A stretch of 64,000 nt of DNA from Bifidobacterium tissieri (lineage in GTDB: Bacteria > Actinomycetota > Actinomycetes > Actinomycetales > Bifidobacteriaceae), in contig NZ_MWWV01000012.1 in the NCBI RefSeq assembly GCF_002259645.1, positions 1 through 64,000 of the forward strand. The letters are read 5' to 3'. The position numbers and the translations under genes were made by a program. The notes under the pieces were generated by a model. That model saw only the letters and a list, made by a program, of their open reading frames with translations. It ran no database searches and was not told the origin of the DNA. Positions 48,603 to 58,295 of this stretch are shown here, one piece after another (position 1 is the stretch's first letter; each line of letters begins with the position of its first letter).

Positions 48603-48799
48603 TATTGGTGTTTCTGTGACCGCGTGATTGGTTCCCATTGGATTGTGTGCCATTGGCGGGCTGATGTGCGCGGTAGTGAACGGGCCTCTTTCCGGGACAT
48701 GTTCTGAGTCGCTGTCTGTGACTCATATGTCGTCATTGGATCGGGGCCCGTTGTTGTTTGTCGCTGTGTTTCCGTTCTGCTGCTCTGCGGATCGGTGGT

Positions 48800-49594
48800 T
48801 TAGCGAAGTAGTGAACGGCACATCGAACGGAATTCGCTGACGTATCCGCCGCCGAAGAACACGCAGTGGCCTGCAATGGGGTAGAGCTGCCAGAGTGTGG
48901 TGCGTTGTTCGTATCCGGCTTTGAGCGGGTGCACCGACTGGTAGCCGTCCATGATCTGGCCGAGGTATGACATGCCGAATAGGTGCAACATCGCCAGGTC
49001 TTCTTCGCGATGGCCTCCGTGTGCGGCCGGGTCGATCAGTACCGCTTCGGTATGGCCGTCGCTGTTTTTGGTCCACATGACGTTGCCGCTCCAGAGATCG
49101 CCGTGGATGCGTGCGGGTTTGTCCTTGGCTGCTCCGCCCAGCAGTTCTGGTAGTGCGTCCACCACTTCCTGGGCCATTTCATAGTCGTACTGGTCGAGTT
49201 CGCGGCGTTCAATGCCCATGCGAACCATCGGCAGCAGTCGTCCTTCGGCGAAGTAGGTGGCGGGGTCGTCCCATTCTCCGGTGTCCATGGGGACTGGGTC
49301 CTGTAGGGGGCCGAAGTAGCAGGTTCCCTTATATCCTTCGGGAGCTGAGCCGAAGTAGGGGGCGCCGGTATCGTGCATGCGGGCGAGCGCAGCACCGAAT
49401 GCGTATGCCGCGTCGGCGGTGGGGGAGGCGGCGGCCACGCGTTCGATGTCGAGGTGGTCCTTGCCCCATTCGTATACGTCCACTACGCGGGGGCCGCCTT
49501 TGCTTTGCGCCTCTCCGAGCCATTGCAGGCCTCGTCCTTCGCATTCGAAGAATCCTTCCGGGGCCATGACGCGGCTCTTGCGGTACTTGGACAT
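48800..49594 (-). CDS. Fructosamine-3-kinase family protein
   Basis: The 264-residue protein resembles the FN3K/APH kinase family: KPARIHGDLWSGNVMW (catalytic loop) and VLIDPAAHGGHREEDLAML (metal-binding Asp), with an N-terminal LPPKxFVKVN-like segment replaced by KSRVMAPEGFFECEGRGL. It would phosphorylate fructosamines and so help repair glycated proteins, or a related sugar. AGGAGGAA lies before the ATG at 49594; a longer upstream frame lacks one. The lysine that anchors ATP in relatives is hard to place near the N-terminus. Confidence 0.82.
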   Translation of the reverse strand: MSKYRKSRVMAPEGFFECEGRGLQWLGEAQSKGGPRVVDVYEWGKDHLDIERVAAASPTADAAYAFGAALARMHDTGAPYFGSAPEGYKGTCYFGPLQDPVPMDTGEWDDPATYFAEGRLLPMVRMGIERRELDQYDYEMAQEVVDALPELLGGAAKDKPARIHGDLWSGNVMWTKNSDGHTEAVLIDPAAHGGHREEDLAMLHLFGMSYLGQIMDGYQSVHPLKAGYEQRTTLWQLYPIAGHCVFFGGGYVSEFRSMCRSLLR

Positions 49595-49808
49595 CACATT
49601 CCTCCTTGCTGAAAACACCGCCCATATTAGGGCCGCGATCGTGCGGCCGCCACCCCGGTCGCATACCCGTATAGGCACGCGACCGGCTCGTGTCCATTCC
49701 GTGAGCGGACACCCCTTTCTTCATCGTTTCTTAGAGGGGTGCGGCTATTGTGTTGCAACGTATCGTAGATAAACCAATCGAAAAGACGTAAGGGACAACG
49801 AGGGGTAT

Positions 49809-50735
49809 ATGAATTTCTTCCAAGCCATCGTCCTCGGTCTGGTGCAGGCGTTGACTGAGTATCTGCCTGTATCTTCCAGTGCACATATTCGTATCGTCGG
49901 TGATCTGATGATCGGTTCGGATCCGGGAGCCGCGTTCACTGCCATTATTCAGATCGGTACCGAGCTGGCCGTTCTGCTGTATTTCCGTCGTGACATCATT
50001 CGTATTCTTGGAGCCTGGTTCGGTTCTCTGTTCGGCAAGGAGGGCAAGGACTGGAAGAGTCGTCTTGGTGCCCATAACGAGGACACCAAGATGGGCTGGT
50101 ACATCATCATCGGTACCATGCCGATTCTTATTGCCGGCTTGCTGCTCAAGGATGTGATCGAGACCACGTTCCGTAACCTGTGGATCACGGTGACGGTGCT
50201 TATTGTCTTCGGCGTGCTGTTGTGGGTGTTTGATGCGCGTTCCAAGCAGATCAAGACCATGGAGCGTATGACGGTCAAGGATGCCATCATCTTTGGTATC
50301 GGTCAGATGCTCGCCCTGATTCCTGGCGTCTCCCGTTCGGGTGGTACCATCACCTTCGGTCGCGCGTTGGGGTACACCCGTGAGGCTGCCGTACGCGTGG
50401 CGTTCCTGATGGCCATTCCCGCCGTGTTCGGTGCGGGTATTCTCGAGACTGTGTCCGCGGTGAAGGATGTAAGCGCCTGCTCCGCAGGCGGCCAGGCTGC
50501 CGCCAAAGCGTGTGCGGCCATCGGCGCGTTCCCGGGTTGGGGTCCGACCATTGCGGCCACGTTCGTGTCGTTCTTCGTCGGCTATATCGTGATCATCGGC
50601 TTCCTGAAGTTCGTGTCCACGTTCTCGTACAAGGCGTTCGCCATCTACCGTATCGGTCTTGCCGTCGTGGTGGCGATCCTGCTCATCACCGGCGTGCTGC
50701 CGGCGATTGATCCGTCCGTCGCCGCCGCGGCCTGA
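49809..50735 (+). CDS. uppP: Undecaprenyl-diphosphate phosphatase UppP/BacA
   Basis: The 308-residue integral membrane protein has GLVQALTEYLPVSSSAH (residues 11-27), PGVSRSGGTITFGRALG and about eight hydrophobic segments, the BacA/UppP family signature with the catalytic Glu/Ser/Arg residues. It recycles undecaprenyl diphosphate for wall synthesis and can give bacitracin tolerance. GAGGGG precedes the ATG. A strong bidirectional terminator follows. Confidence 0.96.
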   Translation: MNFFQAIVLGLVQALTEYLPVSSSAHIRIVGDLMIGSDPGAAFTAIIQIGTELAVLLYFRRDIIRILGAWFGSLFGKEGKDWKSRLGAHNEDTKMGWYIIIGTMPILIAGLLLKDVIETTFRNLWITVTVLIVFGVLLWVFDARSKQIKTMERMTVKDAIIFGIGQMLALIPGVSRSGGTITFGRALGYTREAAVRVAFLMAIPAVFGAGILETVSAVKDVSACSAGGQAAAKACAAIGAFPGWGPTIAATFVSFFVGYIVIIGFLKFVSTFSYKAFAIYRIGLAVVVAILLITGVLPAIDPSVAAAA

Positions 50736-50791
50736 CCGCGGTTCGTTACGGGTCAGCAGCGCCAGTAGCGATAACGCAAAGCAAATCGTAT

Positions 50792-50844
50792 AAAGCAATA
50801 TAGGGTGATCGGTTCGTCTGGAACCGATCACCCTATATTGCTTT
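50792..50844. terminator. Bidirectional terminator, 24-bp perfect stem
   Basis: Bases 50792-50815 pair perfectly with 50821-50844 around a GTCTG loop. The stem is flanked by AAA on the left and TTTT on the right, so it fits both uppP and the convergent PAC2 gene. Confidence 0.9.
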
Positions 50845-50887
50845 TCGTTCTATTGCGCGGACAGACTTCGACTGTGCCACGTGTCGA

Positions 50888-51724
50888 TCATTCCTCTGGT
50901 GCCGCAGGATGGTCAAACGAGCGAAGGAACTCCTCGGTCTCCTCAACGAGCTGCTTGGCGTGGGGAGTGGGAACATCCTGTTCGCCGCTCTCGTCCATCA
51001 TGCGTTCGAGATGATGCACGTAGTCACTCAGGTCGTCGTTGCAGCGGATGAGCATATCGGCCTTTCGACGCCATTTTTCGGCACGGTCGGCAAGGTCGGT
51101 TTCGTCGAATCCCACGCCGATGATCGAGCCAAGTTCCTCCAGCAGACGCATGGTGCCTGCCGGGCAGTCGTCGCCGCCGAGATACTGGGGGATGGAAACC
51201 CATAGGGAACGGGCTTCGAAGCCGTCTTCGGCAGCCGCATAGTTCAGTACGGTGGGAATGCCCACGGGACCGCAGTAGGAGTCGTTCTCAGGGTCGTCAT
51301 CGTCGCCGTCGGAATGGCTGACAGGCAGGGCTCGTGTATGCGCGCAGTCGGCGAACATGGCCCCGAGCGTGATGATGTCGGTCACTTCGCATTCATCGGC
51401 GAAGCGCAATGACCGCTGGCAGTAGTCTGACCAGTGGAAATTCGGTTCGGGACCCATCTCGACGTATACGGTGGTGTGTTCGTCGATGGTGACCTCATAG
51501 AACGTGGTTTCCGGCCAGACGATGCGTTTGCGTCCTTGCACATTGCACATCATCGGCCGGGAGGACTGGTAATCATAATAGGAATCGCAGCAGATGTGTC
51601 CGATCTCTCTGGATTCGTAGACGTCCAGCAAATGGCGCACCGTATCGGTGGCTGCCTGACAGGCATCGTTCCATCCTCCGAACGCGGCGATCATAAACCG
51701 TCGTTTGCTCATACTCTCACTCAT
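50888..51724 (-). CDS. PAC2 family protein
   Basis: The 278-residue protein matches the PAC2 family (proteasome-assembly-chaperone-like), common in Actinobacteria: FGGWNDACQAATDTVRHL at the start, RPMMCNVQGRKRIVWPETTFYE, and GIPTVLNYAAAEDGFEARSLW. The C-terminal part is helical and acidic. Function in bacteria is uncertain. The start may be 51724 or an internal ATG at 51712. Confidence 0.85.
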   Translation of the reverse strand: MSESMSKRRFMIAAFGGWNDACQAATDTVRHLLDVYESREIGHICCDSYYDYQSSRPMMCNVQGRKRIVWPETTFYEVTIDEHTTVYVEMGPEPNFHWSDYCQRSLRFADECEVTDIITLGAMFADCAHTRALPVSHSDGDDDDPENDSYCGPVGIPTVLNYAAAEDGFEARSLWVSIPQYLGGDDCPAGTMRLLEELGSIIGVGFDETDLADRAEKWRRKADMLIRCNDDLSDYVHHLERMMDESGEQDVPTPHAKQLVEETEEFLRSFDHPAAPEE

Positions 51725-51830
51725 ATCTCCACCCTATCGCAGCCTTGTGTTTTCAACGGTTGAGTATGCCCAGCGAGAACGGGGGAGACACCCGAACTCA
51801 CGACCTATACAGATTGGCGACACGCCGAGT

Positions 51831-51859
51831 TTGCATGATCTTCAGGTGATCGCTATATT
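51831..51859 (+). promoter_or_regulatory. Promoter of the tRNA array
   Basis: TTGCAT (51831-51836), a 17-base spacer and TATATT (51854-51859) form a good sigma-70-type promoter, about 50 bases before the first tRNA-Gly. Confidence 0.65.
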
Positions 51860-51910
51860 AATTACTCGTGCTTACGGCACCGGCCAGTCAGGTCGGGGTT
51901 GAAAACACAT

Positions 51911-51983
51911 GCGGACATAGCTTAGTTGGTAAAGCGCGACCTTGCCAAGGTCGAGACCGCGGGTTCGAGTCCCGTTGTCCGCT
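51911..51983 (+). tRNA. tRNA-Gly (GCC), copy 1
   Basis: 73 bases. The acceptor arms GCGGACA and TGTCCGC pair, the anticodon loop is TTGCCAA with GCC, and the T-loop GGTTCGAGTCC is standard. The discriminator is T. No CCA is encoded. Confidence 0.96.
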
Positions 51984-52008
51984 CGAGTCCCACAGTTGGA
52001 CCGCATGT

Positions 52009-52079
52009 GGTGGGTTAGCCAAGCGGTTAGGCAGCGGCCTGCAAAGCCGTATAGACGAGTTCGACTCTCGTACCCACCT
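52009..52079 (+). tRNA. tRNA-Cys (GCA)
   Basis: 71 bases. Acceptor GGTGGGT pairs with ACCCACC, the anticodon loop is CTGCAAA with GCA, and the discriminator is T. Confidence 0.95.
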
Positions 52080-52117
52080 CTCATGAGGAAGATATACTCT
52101 TCCGAATGAACACAACC

Positions 52118-52189
52118 GGGCGGTTGGCGCAGAGGTAGCGCACTTCCCTGACACGGAAGGGGTCACAAGTTCGAATCTTGTATCGCCCA
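52118..52189 (+). tRNA. tRNA-Val (GAC), copy 1
   Basis: 72 bases. Acceptor GGGCGGT pairs with ATCGCCC (one G-U), anticodon loop CTGACAC with GAC. The encoded CCA follows (52190-52192). Confidence 0.94.
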
Positions 52190-52233
52190 CCAGATCGGCC
52201 TAGCCGATTTGACTAATTGAAGAGGTTCAGTTT

Positions 52234-52306
52234 GGGTGATTGGCGCAGCGGCTAGCGCACTTCCTTCACACGGAAGGGGTCGTAGGTTCGATTCCTACAT
52301 CACCCA
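52234..52306 (+). tRNA. tRNA-Val (CAC)
   Basis: 73 bases. Acceptor GGGTGAT pairs with ATCACCC; anticodon loop TTCACAC with CAC. Confidence 0.94.
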
Positions 52307-52328
52307 CCGGTACTGGCAACAGTACTAT

Positions 52329-52401
52329 GCGGACATAGCTTAGTTGGTAAAGCGCGACCTTGCCAAGGTCGAGACCGCGGGTTCGAGTCCCGTTGTCCGC
52401 T
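52329..52401 (+). tRNA. tRNA-Gly (GCC), copy 2
   Basis: Identical to copy 1 at 51911 over its 73 bases. Confidence 0.96.
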
Positions 52402-52440
52402 CTCGAATCGGTCGAGCGATCGGCTGGTTCTGACACAACC

Positions 52441-52512
52441 GGGCGGTTGGCGCAGAGGTAGCGCACTTCCCTGACACGGAAGGGGTCACAAGTTCGAATC
52501 TTGTATCGCCCA
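52441..52512 (+). tRNA. tRNA-Val (GAC), copy 2
   Basis: Identical to the first tRNA-Val(GAC) over 72 bases, including a shared ACACAACC just upstream, but without an encoded full CCA. Confidence 0.95.
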
Positions 52513-52535
52513 CGAATGGCCATTCGGTCACTTTT

Positions 52536-52608
52536 GCGGACATAGCTTAGTTGGTAAAGCGCGACCTTGCCAAGGTCGAGACCGCGGGTTCGAGTCCCGT
52601 TGTCCGCT
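52536..52608 (+). tRNA. tRNA-Gly (GCC), copy 3
   Basis: Identical to copies 1 and 2 over 73 bases. It ends the array. Confidence 0.96.
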
Positions 52609-52615
52609 CCAGATC

Positions 52616-52638
52616 ACCGCTCTCCGGAGCGGTTTTTT
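52616..52638 (+). terminator. Rho-independent terminator of the tRNA array
   Basis: ACCGCTC (52616-52622) pairs with GAGCGGT (52627-52633), followed by a T-run, eight bases after the last tRNA. Confidence 0.9.
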
Positions 52639-52647
52639 GTTATCTGA

Positions 52648-52992
52648 TTGCTTCTGATCACATGCGTGTTGTATCTCCTGCATTCCATATGCGCCCTGTT
52701 TGCCAAGCAGTATGAAGACAGTATCGTCTGCGCCATTGAGGTGATGCCGTCCCTCAGGAATGAATTCGATGCGGCATACGATCCAGATACAAGCGAGGAA
52801 AAGATGCAGAATACCATTGACTCGCATATGAACGTGCTTCCAGCGGATAAGCAGGAAGCACTCGGCAATTGCATGATGTATCAGACCGCAACACTCAGAT
52901 CATTCGGCAAGGAGGCCAAGCCGATGGATCAGCTTACGGAACAGGAGCGCAAGGGTCTGATCGCTCAGGGAAAACTGGTGGAGCAACGATGA
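52648..52992 (+). CDS. Hypothetical protein, possibly truncated
   Basis: An open frame of up to 114 residues follows the tRNA terminator. It is not recognised. The start is unclear: no candidate (TTG 52648, GTG 52741, ATG 52744) has a clear ribosome-binding site, and the N-terminal part looks non-coding. The C-terminal half (DSHMNVLPADKQEALGNC to KGLIAQGKLVEQR) is hydrophilic and plausibly coding. It may be the tail of a gene cut when the neighbouring transporter decayed. Confidence 0.35.
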   Translation: MLLITCVLYLLHSICALFAKQYEDSIVCAIEVMPSLRNEFDAAYDPDTSEEKMQNTIDSHMNVLPADKQEALGNCMMYQTATLRSFGKEAKPMDQLTEQERKGLIAQGKLVEQR

Positions 52993-53023
52993 GGCGGTGA
53001 CCTTCGAATACGGGCAAACGACA

Positions 53024-53386
53024 ATGAAAACAATAGGAAAGAGACAATCGTCCGTTGTTTTGGACGGCCGCACTGATCAACAGGTCAACACGTTGTCGGG
53101 TGGTCAGTAGCAACGTGTGCAAATCGCCCGCGCTCTCGCATGCCATCCACCCGTGGTGCTGGCTGACGAGTCGACGGGACAGTTGGATCATACGACCACC
53201 ACGTTGGTGATGAACGCGATCGCCAAGACACGTGATTTCGGCACGACGATGGTGATCGTGACGCATGACGATTATGTCGCCTCATACTGCGAGCGCATCG
53301 TACGTCTGGAAGACGGTAGCGTGCATTCCGTCAAGGGCGATGACGGCACGTCGCATGGCTTCGGCGAGAGGATGCGCGATGCGTAG
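53024..53386 (+). pseudogene. ABC transporter ATP-binding protein fragment (MacB/LolD-like)
   Basis: Only the C-terminal part of an ABC ATPase remains: VLDGRTDQQVNTLSGGQ, then an in-frame TAG at 53108-53110, then QRVQIARALACHP, VVLADESTGQLDH and VIVTHDDYVASYCERI. The Walker A part is missing altogether, and the TAG replaces what should be a glutamine codon (CAG) in the signature motif. The ATG at 53024 opens the fragment but is unlikely to be an original start. The final codons overlap the following permease gene by eight bases, as in intact operons. Confidence 0.8.
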
Positions 53387-54549
53387 CGGGAGAGGCGGAG
53401 AGCGTCGGAGGCACGGTCGAAGTCAGGCGGGCAAAAGTATTACAGAACAACATGATGTTGAGTGGTCGTTCCGTGTAGTGTTGCGTCAGACGGGGCGTAC
53501 GTTGGCATCGCAACGGCTGATGACTCTGCTGCTGGTGGTGACGATAGCCGTGGCCACGGGAGCGTGCACACTGCTGGACGCGACGTCCCGATCCGAGATC
53601 TTGTCCGAGTATGATGAGGCGGTGGTGGCCGGGCTGAATGTATATCATGCGCATGCTGCAGGGGACGATGGTACTGGCCGGATCAGCGCCGCGTTGTGCG
53701 CGTCGTTGAACACGAATCCATCGGTTCGCGCCTCAGCCGGGTTTTTCGGTTCCCATGCGGCGATGATCATCAAGGCTCCGGGACAGCGTTTCTCGTACGT
53801 TCCCGTGGTCGGCGACATCACCCGTATCCTGTCGGTGAACAATGCGTCCGATTACGATGATGGCTTCTTCATCGATCGACAAACCGCCACAGGGATCGGC
53901 ATCACCGATGGGGACAACGTGCAGGTGAGGCTTGATGACGGTGCCGTGCAGACCGGCGTGGCTCACGTGGTGGATGCCGATCGCGGGTTCGCCGACACTC
54001 CACGATTGTGGGCGTATGCGGCACCGCAGGGCAATCTCACTGACTGCTATGTGGAGTTCGTTCCCGGGGCGATGTCCGATGACGAGCATGCGGTCGGCTG
54101 GCTGACATCGGCGTTGGATGGACAGGCTACGACCATATCGGTCACATCGATGGCGCAGGTCGATGGGGACCGGCTGCTGGATCGGTATATGGGACGTTCC
54201 ACGCGGCTACTGTGGGTCGCGGGTGGCGTGGTGACGTTCCTGCTGCTGTTTCTGCCGATGGTGTTCCGCAGGCATGAGTTCGCGTTGTATCGCAGCGTGG
54301 GGGCCGGCAGGAATCCCACCGCACTGATTTTCGTGCTCTCGAGCATGGCGGTCGCGCTGCTGGGGTATGGCATCGGCCTGGCATGGGCGATATTGATGGT
54401 TCTCTGGACGCACCGCGGTTTGCCGTCACCGGGGGGAGACGATCATGTTCGCCGGCGCATCAACGATGACGTGTGTGACGTTGCTCACACTAGGGTGCGT
54501 GGTGTTGTCACGAGGCAATATGGCCGCATACATTCATAGGCAGCTTTGA
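53379..54549 (+). pseudogene. FtsX/MacB-type ABC transporter permease, frameshifted
   Basis: The frame begins at ATG 53379 and encodes about 385 residues: a first helix near residue 45-65 (MTLLLVVTIAVATGACTLL), a long extracellular domain, a second helix (LLWVAGGVVTFLLLFLPMVF), the FtsX-like loop RRHEFALYRSVGAGRN and a third helix ending MVLW. Beyond about 54400 the protein sense is lost (THRGLPSPGGDDHVRRR); a different frame downstream reads [17 protein letters not shown], the expected fourth helix, and stops at 54549. One or more indels have probably occurred in this stretch, near the GGGGGG at 54430. Confidence 0.7.
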
Positions 54550-54682
54550 ATGGATTCCCAACGTCTGCGCGCGCTCACACGGCGCGTGGCGATTGTCGCC
54601 GACGACACATACAGTTGCATCGTCAAGTTCAGTCCAGGCCTGCACATTAGTAACGCGGACCCCCGATAGCAAAGGACATACC

Positions 54683-56716
54683 ATGGCGCAAGCTACCATC
54701 TCCATCACGGTCGACGACGAGGCGAAGGAGGTGGAAGCAACCACCACCGGCGTCGAACTGTTCGCCGACGACAAGAACATCATCGCCGTGCGTCTGAACG
54801 GCGAACTGCGCGATCTGTACACGCCGCTGCATGACGGCGACAAGGTCGAACCCGTCGCTCTGGACAGCGAGGACGGTCTGGCGATCATGCGCCACTCCGC
54901 CACCCACGTGATGGCCCAGGCCGTGCAGCAGATCCGCCCAGAAGCCAAGCTCGGCATCGGCCCGGTGATCAAGAACGGCTTCTACTACGACTTCGATGTG
55001 GACGAACCGTTCACCCCGGCGGATCTCAAGGACATCGAAAAGCGCATGCAGCGCATCATCAAGTCCGGCCAGACCTTCCGCCGTCGCGCCGTCACCGAGG
55101 AGGAGGCCCTCGAAGAGGAGAAGGACCAGCCGTACAAGATCGAGCTGATCAAGGACAAGGAAGCGCATCTTGACCCGGAGGCCGCCACCGAGGTGAGCGA
55201 ATCCGAGCTGAGCTTCTACGACAACGTGGATCATGACGGCAATGTGGTCTGGAAGGACCTGTGCCGTGGACCCCACCTGCCCAACACCCGTTTCATCAAG
55301 GCGTTCAAGCTGGAGCGTAGCGCGGCCGCCTACTGGCGTGGCAGCGAGAAGAACCCGATGCTGCAGCGCATCTACGGCGTGGCGTTCTTCACCAAGGAGG
55401 ATCTGAAGGAATACCAGACCAAGCTGGAGGAGGCCGCCAAGCGCGATCACCGCAAGCTCGGTCAGGAAATGGATCTGTTCTCCTTCCCCGATGAGATCGG
55501 ACCGGGTCTGGCCGTGTTCCATCCCAAGGGCGCCGCGATCATCAACGCCATGGAGGACTACTCGCGCGAGCAGCACCGTAAGCACCACTACAGCTTCGTG
55601 CAGACCCCGCACATCACCAAGGGCGGCCTGTACGAGACCTCCGGCCACCTGCAGTGGTACAAGGACGGCATGTACCCGCCGATGCGCCTCGACGAGGAGC
55701 GCGACGAGAACGGCAACATCACCAAGCAGGGCTTCGACTACTACCTCAAGCCGATGAACTGCCCGATGCACAACCTGATCTTCAAGTCCCGCCAGCGCAG
55801 CTACAAGGAGCTGCCGCTGCGCCTGTTCGAGTTCGGCACGGTCTACCGTTACGAGAAGTCCGGTGAGGTGCACGGCCTGACCCGAGTGCGCGGTCTGACG
55901 CAGGACGACTCCCACATCTACTGCACCCGCGAGCAGATGAAGGACGAGCTCAAGAGCCTGCTGAACTTCGTGCTCGGTCTGCTCAAGGACTTCGGTCTCA
56001 ACGACTTCTATCTGGAGCTGTCCACCAAGGACGAGCACAAGTTCGTCGGCTCGGATGAGATCTGGGAGGAGGCCACCAGCACGCTGGCCGAGGTCGCCAA
56101 GGAGTCCGGTCTCGAACTCGTGGCCGATCCGGGCGGCGCCGCCTTCTACGGCCCGAAGATCTCCGTGCAGGCACGTGACGCCATCGGCCGCACCTGGCAG
56201 GTCTCCACGATCCAGCTGGACTTCAACCTGCCCGAGCGCTTCAAGCTCGAATACATCGCGAAGGACGGCACGCACCAGCGCCCGGTGATGATCCACCGCG
56301 CACTGTTCGGCTCCATCGAGCGCTTCTTCGCCATCCTGCTCGAGCACTATGCCGGCGCGTTCCCGGCATGGCTCGCCCCCGTGCAGGTGACCGGCATCCC
56401 GGTGGCCGACGAGTTCGCCCCGCATCTGGAGAAGTTCATCCACGAGCTGGAGGACAACATGGTGCGCTGCGAGATCGACTCCTCCGACGATCGTTTCGGC
56501 AAGAAGATCCGCAACGCGTCCAAGTCCAAGGTGCCGTTCACGCTCATCGTGGGCGAGGACGACATGAACAAGAACGCCGTGAGCTTCCGTTTCCGTGACG
56601 GCAGCCAGCTCAATGGCGTGCCGGTGGATCAGGCCAAGGAGTCGATCCTCAAGGTGATCGCCAAGCGCGTGCAGGTCAATTCCGCCGACGACTTCACCGC
56701 CGCTACTGAAGCCTGA
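54683..56716 (+). CDS. thrS: Threonyl-tRNA synthetase
   Basis: The 677-residue protein is class II ThrRS: an N-terminal TGS domain (about residues 1-62), the second additional domain with [13 protein letters not shown], and the catalytic core with [10 protein letters not shown] (zinc Cys), TQDDSHIYC and [14 protein letters not shown], then an anticodon-binding domain. It charges tRNA-Thr. AAAGGAC precedes the ATG at 54683; a longer frame from 54593 has no site. C-ending codons dominate. Confidence 0.97.
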   Translation: MAQATISITVDDEAKEVEATTTGVELFADDKNIIAVRLNGELRDLYTPLHDGDKVEPVALDSEDGLAIMRHSATHVMAQAVQQIRPEAKLGIGPVIKNGFYYDFDVDEPFTPADLKDIEKRMQRIIKSGQTFRRRAVTEEEALEEEKDQPYKIELIKDKEAHLDPEAATEVSESELSFYDNVDHDGNVVWKDLCRGPHLPNTRFIKAFKLERSAAAYWRGSEKNPMLQRIYGVAFFTKEDLKEYQTKLEEAAKRDHRKLGQEMDLFSFPDEIGPGLAVFHPKGAAIINAMEDYSREQHRKHHYSFVQTPHITKGGLYETSGHLQWYKDGMYPPMRLDEERDENGNITKQGFDYYLKPMNCPMHNLIFKSRQRSYKELPLRLFEFGTVYRYEKSGEVHGLTRVRGLTQDDSHIYCTREQMKDELKSLLNFVLGLLKDFGLNDFYLELSTKDEHKFVGSDEIWEEATSTLAEVAKESGLELVADPGGAAFYGPKISVQARDAIGRTWQVSTIQLDFNLPERFKLEYIAKDGTHQRPVMIHRALFGSIERFFAILLEHYAGAFPAWLAPVQVTGIPVADEFAPHLEKFIHELEDNMVRCEIDSSDDRFGKKIRNASKSKVPFTLIVGEDDMNKNAVSFRFRDGSQLNGVPVDQAKESILKVIAKRVQVNSADDFTAATEA

Positions 56717-56751
56717 TTCCGTCAGGTTCCCGCCGGTCCGCTCCGGCGTCT

Positions 56752-56801
56752 GACAATACTGGTCCGCAGGATGGGTGCCCGTCCTGCGGACCGGTATTGT
56801 C
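56752..56801 (+). terminator. Terminator hairpin after thrS
   Basis: Bases 56752-56771 pair with 56782-56801 (one G-U pair in 20) around a 10-base loop. No U-tract follows. Confidence 0.75.
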
Positions 56802-56855
56802 GATATACCACCATAAAATCGCACTGTTTAACCATCCATAATCCTTAGGAGAGTC

Positions 56856-57611
56856 ATGTCAGGACATTCCAAGTGGGCGACTACGAAGCACAAGAAGGCG
56901 GCAATCGACGCCAAGCGTGGCAAGCTCTTCGCCAAGCTCATCAAGAACATCGAGATCGCGGCCCGTCAGGGCGGCGGTGACCCGAACGGCAACCCGGCTC
57001 TGTACGATGCCATCGTCAAGGCCAAGAAGAACTCCATGCCTGCCGACAACATCAAGCGTGCCGTCAAGCGTGGCTCCGGTGAGGAAGCCGGCGGCGCCAA
57101 CTACGAGGACATCGTCTACGAAGGCTACGCTCCCGGTGGCGTTGGCCTGATCATCGAATGCCTGACCGACAACCGCAACCGTGCGGCCGCCGACGTGCGT
57201 TCCACCCTGTCCAAGAACGGCGGCTCTCTGGCTGAGAATGGCTCCGTGAGCTTCAACTTCGAGCGCAAGGGCGTCATCGAGGTTCCCTCCGAGGGCGTGG
57301 ACTTCGACAACCTGTTCGAGATCGCAGCCGAGGCCGGTGCCGAGGACGTGACCGATGATGGCGACGTATTCACCGTCACCACCGGCCCGAGCGATCTGAT
57401 CACCGTCCGCAAGGCCCTGCAGGACGCCGGTATCGATTACGACTCCGCCGAACTCGCCATGGTCGCCCAGAACGAGATCGAACTCGATCTCGACGGTGCT
57501 CGCAAGGTCTCCAAGCTGATCGACGCTCTCGACGACCTCGACGACGTGCAGAACATCTACAGCACGTGGAAGGCCACCGACGAGATCATGGCCCAGCTGG
57601 ACGAGGAGTAG
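56856..57611 (+). CDS. YebC/PmpR family transcriptional regulator
   Basis: The 251-residue protein is a standard YebC family member: [20 protein letters not shown] at the start, [20 protein letters not shown], and [19 protein letters not shown]. Family members are DNA-binding regulators or, per newer work, help ribosomes at polyproline. TAGGAGAG lies before the ATG. It heads the yebC-ruvC-ruvA-ruvB cluster, typical of many bacteria. Confidence 0.95.
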   Translation: MSGHSKWATTKHKKAAIDAKRGKLFAKLIKNIEIAARQGGGDPNGNPALYDAIVKAKKNSMPADNIKRAVKRGSGEEAGGANYEDIVYEGYAPGGVGLIIECLTDNRNRAAADVRSTLSKNGGSLAENGSVSFNFERKGVIEVPSEGVDFDNLFEIAAEAGAEDVTDDGDVFTVTTGPSDLITVRKALQDAGIDYDSAELAMVAQNEIELDLDGARKVSKLIDALDDLDDVQNIYSTWKATDEIMAQLDEE

Positions 57612-57647
57612 TCCTCCGTTCCAGCGAACAGCCAAGGAGTTCATTGC

Positions 57648-58229
57648 ATGATCATTCTTGGAGTCGACCCCGGACTCACCAGGTGCGGAGTCGGCGTTGT
57701 GGAAGCCGGCGCTTACCGCCGGCTTTCCTTTATTCACGTCGATGTCGTCCGCTCCGATCCGCACGAATCGCAGGACCTGCGCCTGCTCAAAATATACAAG
57801 GGTTTGTGCGCCAAGCTCGATGAGTTCATCCCCGATGCGGTGTCGATCGAGCGCGTGTTCGCCCAAGCCAATCGCAACACCGTGCTCGGCACCGCCCAGG
57901 CCGCCGGCGTGGCCATGCTCGCCGCAGCGCAACGCGGCATACCCGTGGCATTGCATACTCCGACCGAGGCGAAGCTGGCCATCACCGGAAACGGTCAGGC
58001 GCAGAAGATCCAAGTCGAGCGCATGGTCACGCGCATTCTCAATCTCAATACCATGCCAACTCCGGCCGATGCCGCAGATGCCCTCGCACTGGCCATATGC
58101 CACGCGTTGCGTCCATCGGGAGCCCTGCAGGGCGGCGAACGGGAACAGCATCTCACCCCGGCCCAACGGCAATGGGCCGAAGCGACACGCAAAGCGAATC
58201 GCGGCAAAATGCTGCATCGAGGCATGTAA
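57648..58229 (+). CDS. ruvC: Crossover junction endodeoxyribonuclease RuvC
   Basis: The 193-residue protein is the Holliday junction resolvase: [14 protein letters not shown] with the first catalytic Asp, [19 protein letters not shown] with Glu, and [12 protein letters not shown] with the last Asp pair. It cuts Holliday junctions with RuvAB. GCCAAGGAG precedes the ATG. A stem follows, then the SOS box of ruvA. Confidence 0.96.
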   Translation: MIILGVDPGLTRCGVGVVEAGAYRRLSFIHVDVVRSDPHESQDLRLLKIYKGLCAKLDEFIPDAVSIERVFAQANRNTVLGTAQAAGVAMLAAAQRGIPVALHTPTEAKLAITGNGQAQKIQVERMVTRILNLNTMPTPADAADALALAICHALRPSGALQGGEREQHLTPAQRQWAEATRKANRGKMLHRGM

Positions 58230-58233
58230 CTAC

Positions 58234-58260
58234 CCGCACGCCGGTCACCCCGGCGTGCGG
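58234..58260 (+). terminator. Hairpin between ruvC and ruvA
   Basis: CCGCACGCCGG (58234-58244) pairs with CCGGCGTGCGG (58250-58260) around 5 bases, right after ruvC. Confidence 0.68.
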
Positions 58261-58295
58261 AAGTGGGCATATGACCGTCCGATCCGCTACAATAC

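Noticed and set aside
51911-52608. CRISPR-like repeats of about 73 bases
   Set aside because: The repeated units fold as tRNAs with proper anticodons; the spacing is irregular and there are no cas genes.
54647-56824. A 725-residue minus-strand frame opposite thrS
   Set aside because: Antisense shadow caused by C-ending codon bias; thrS is certain.
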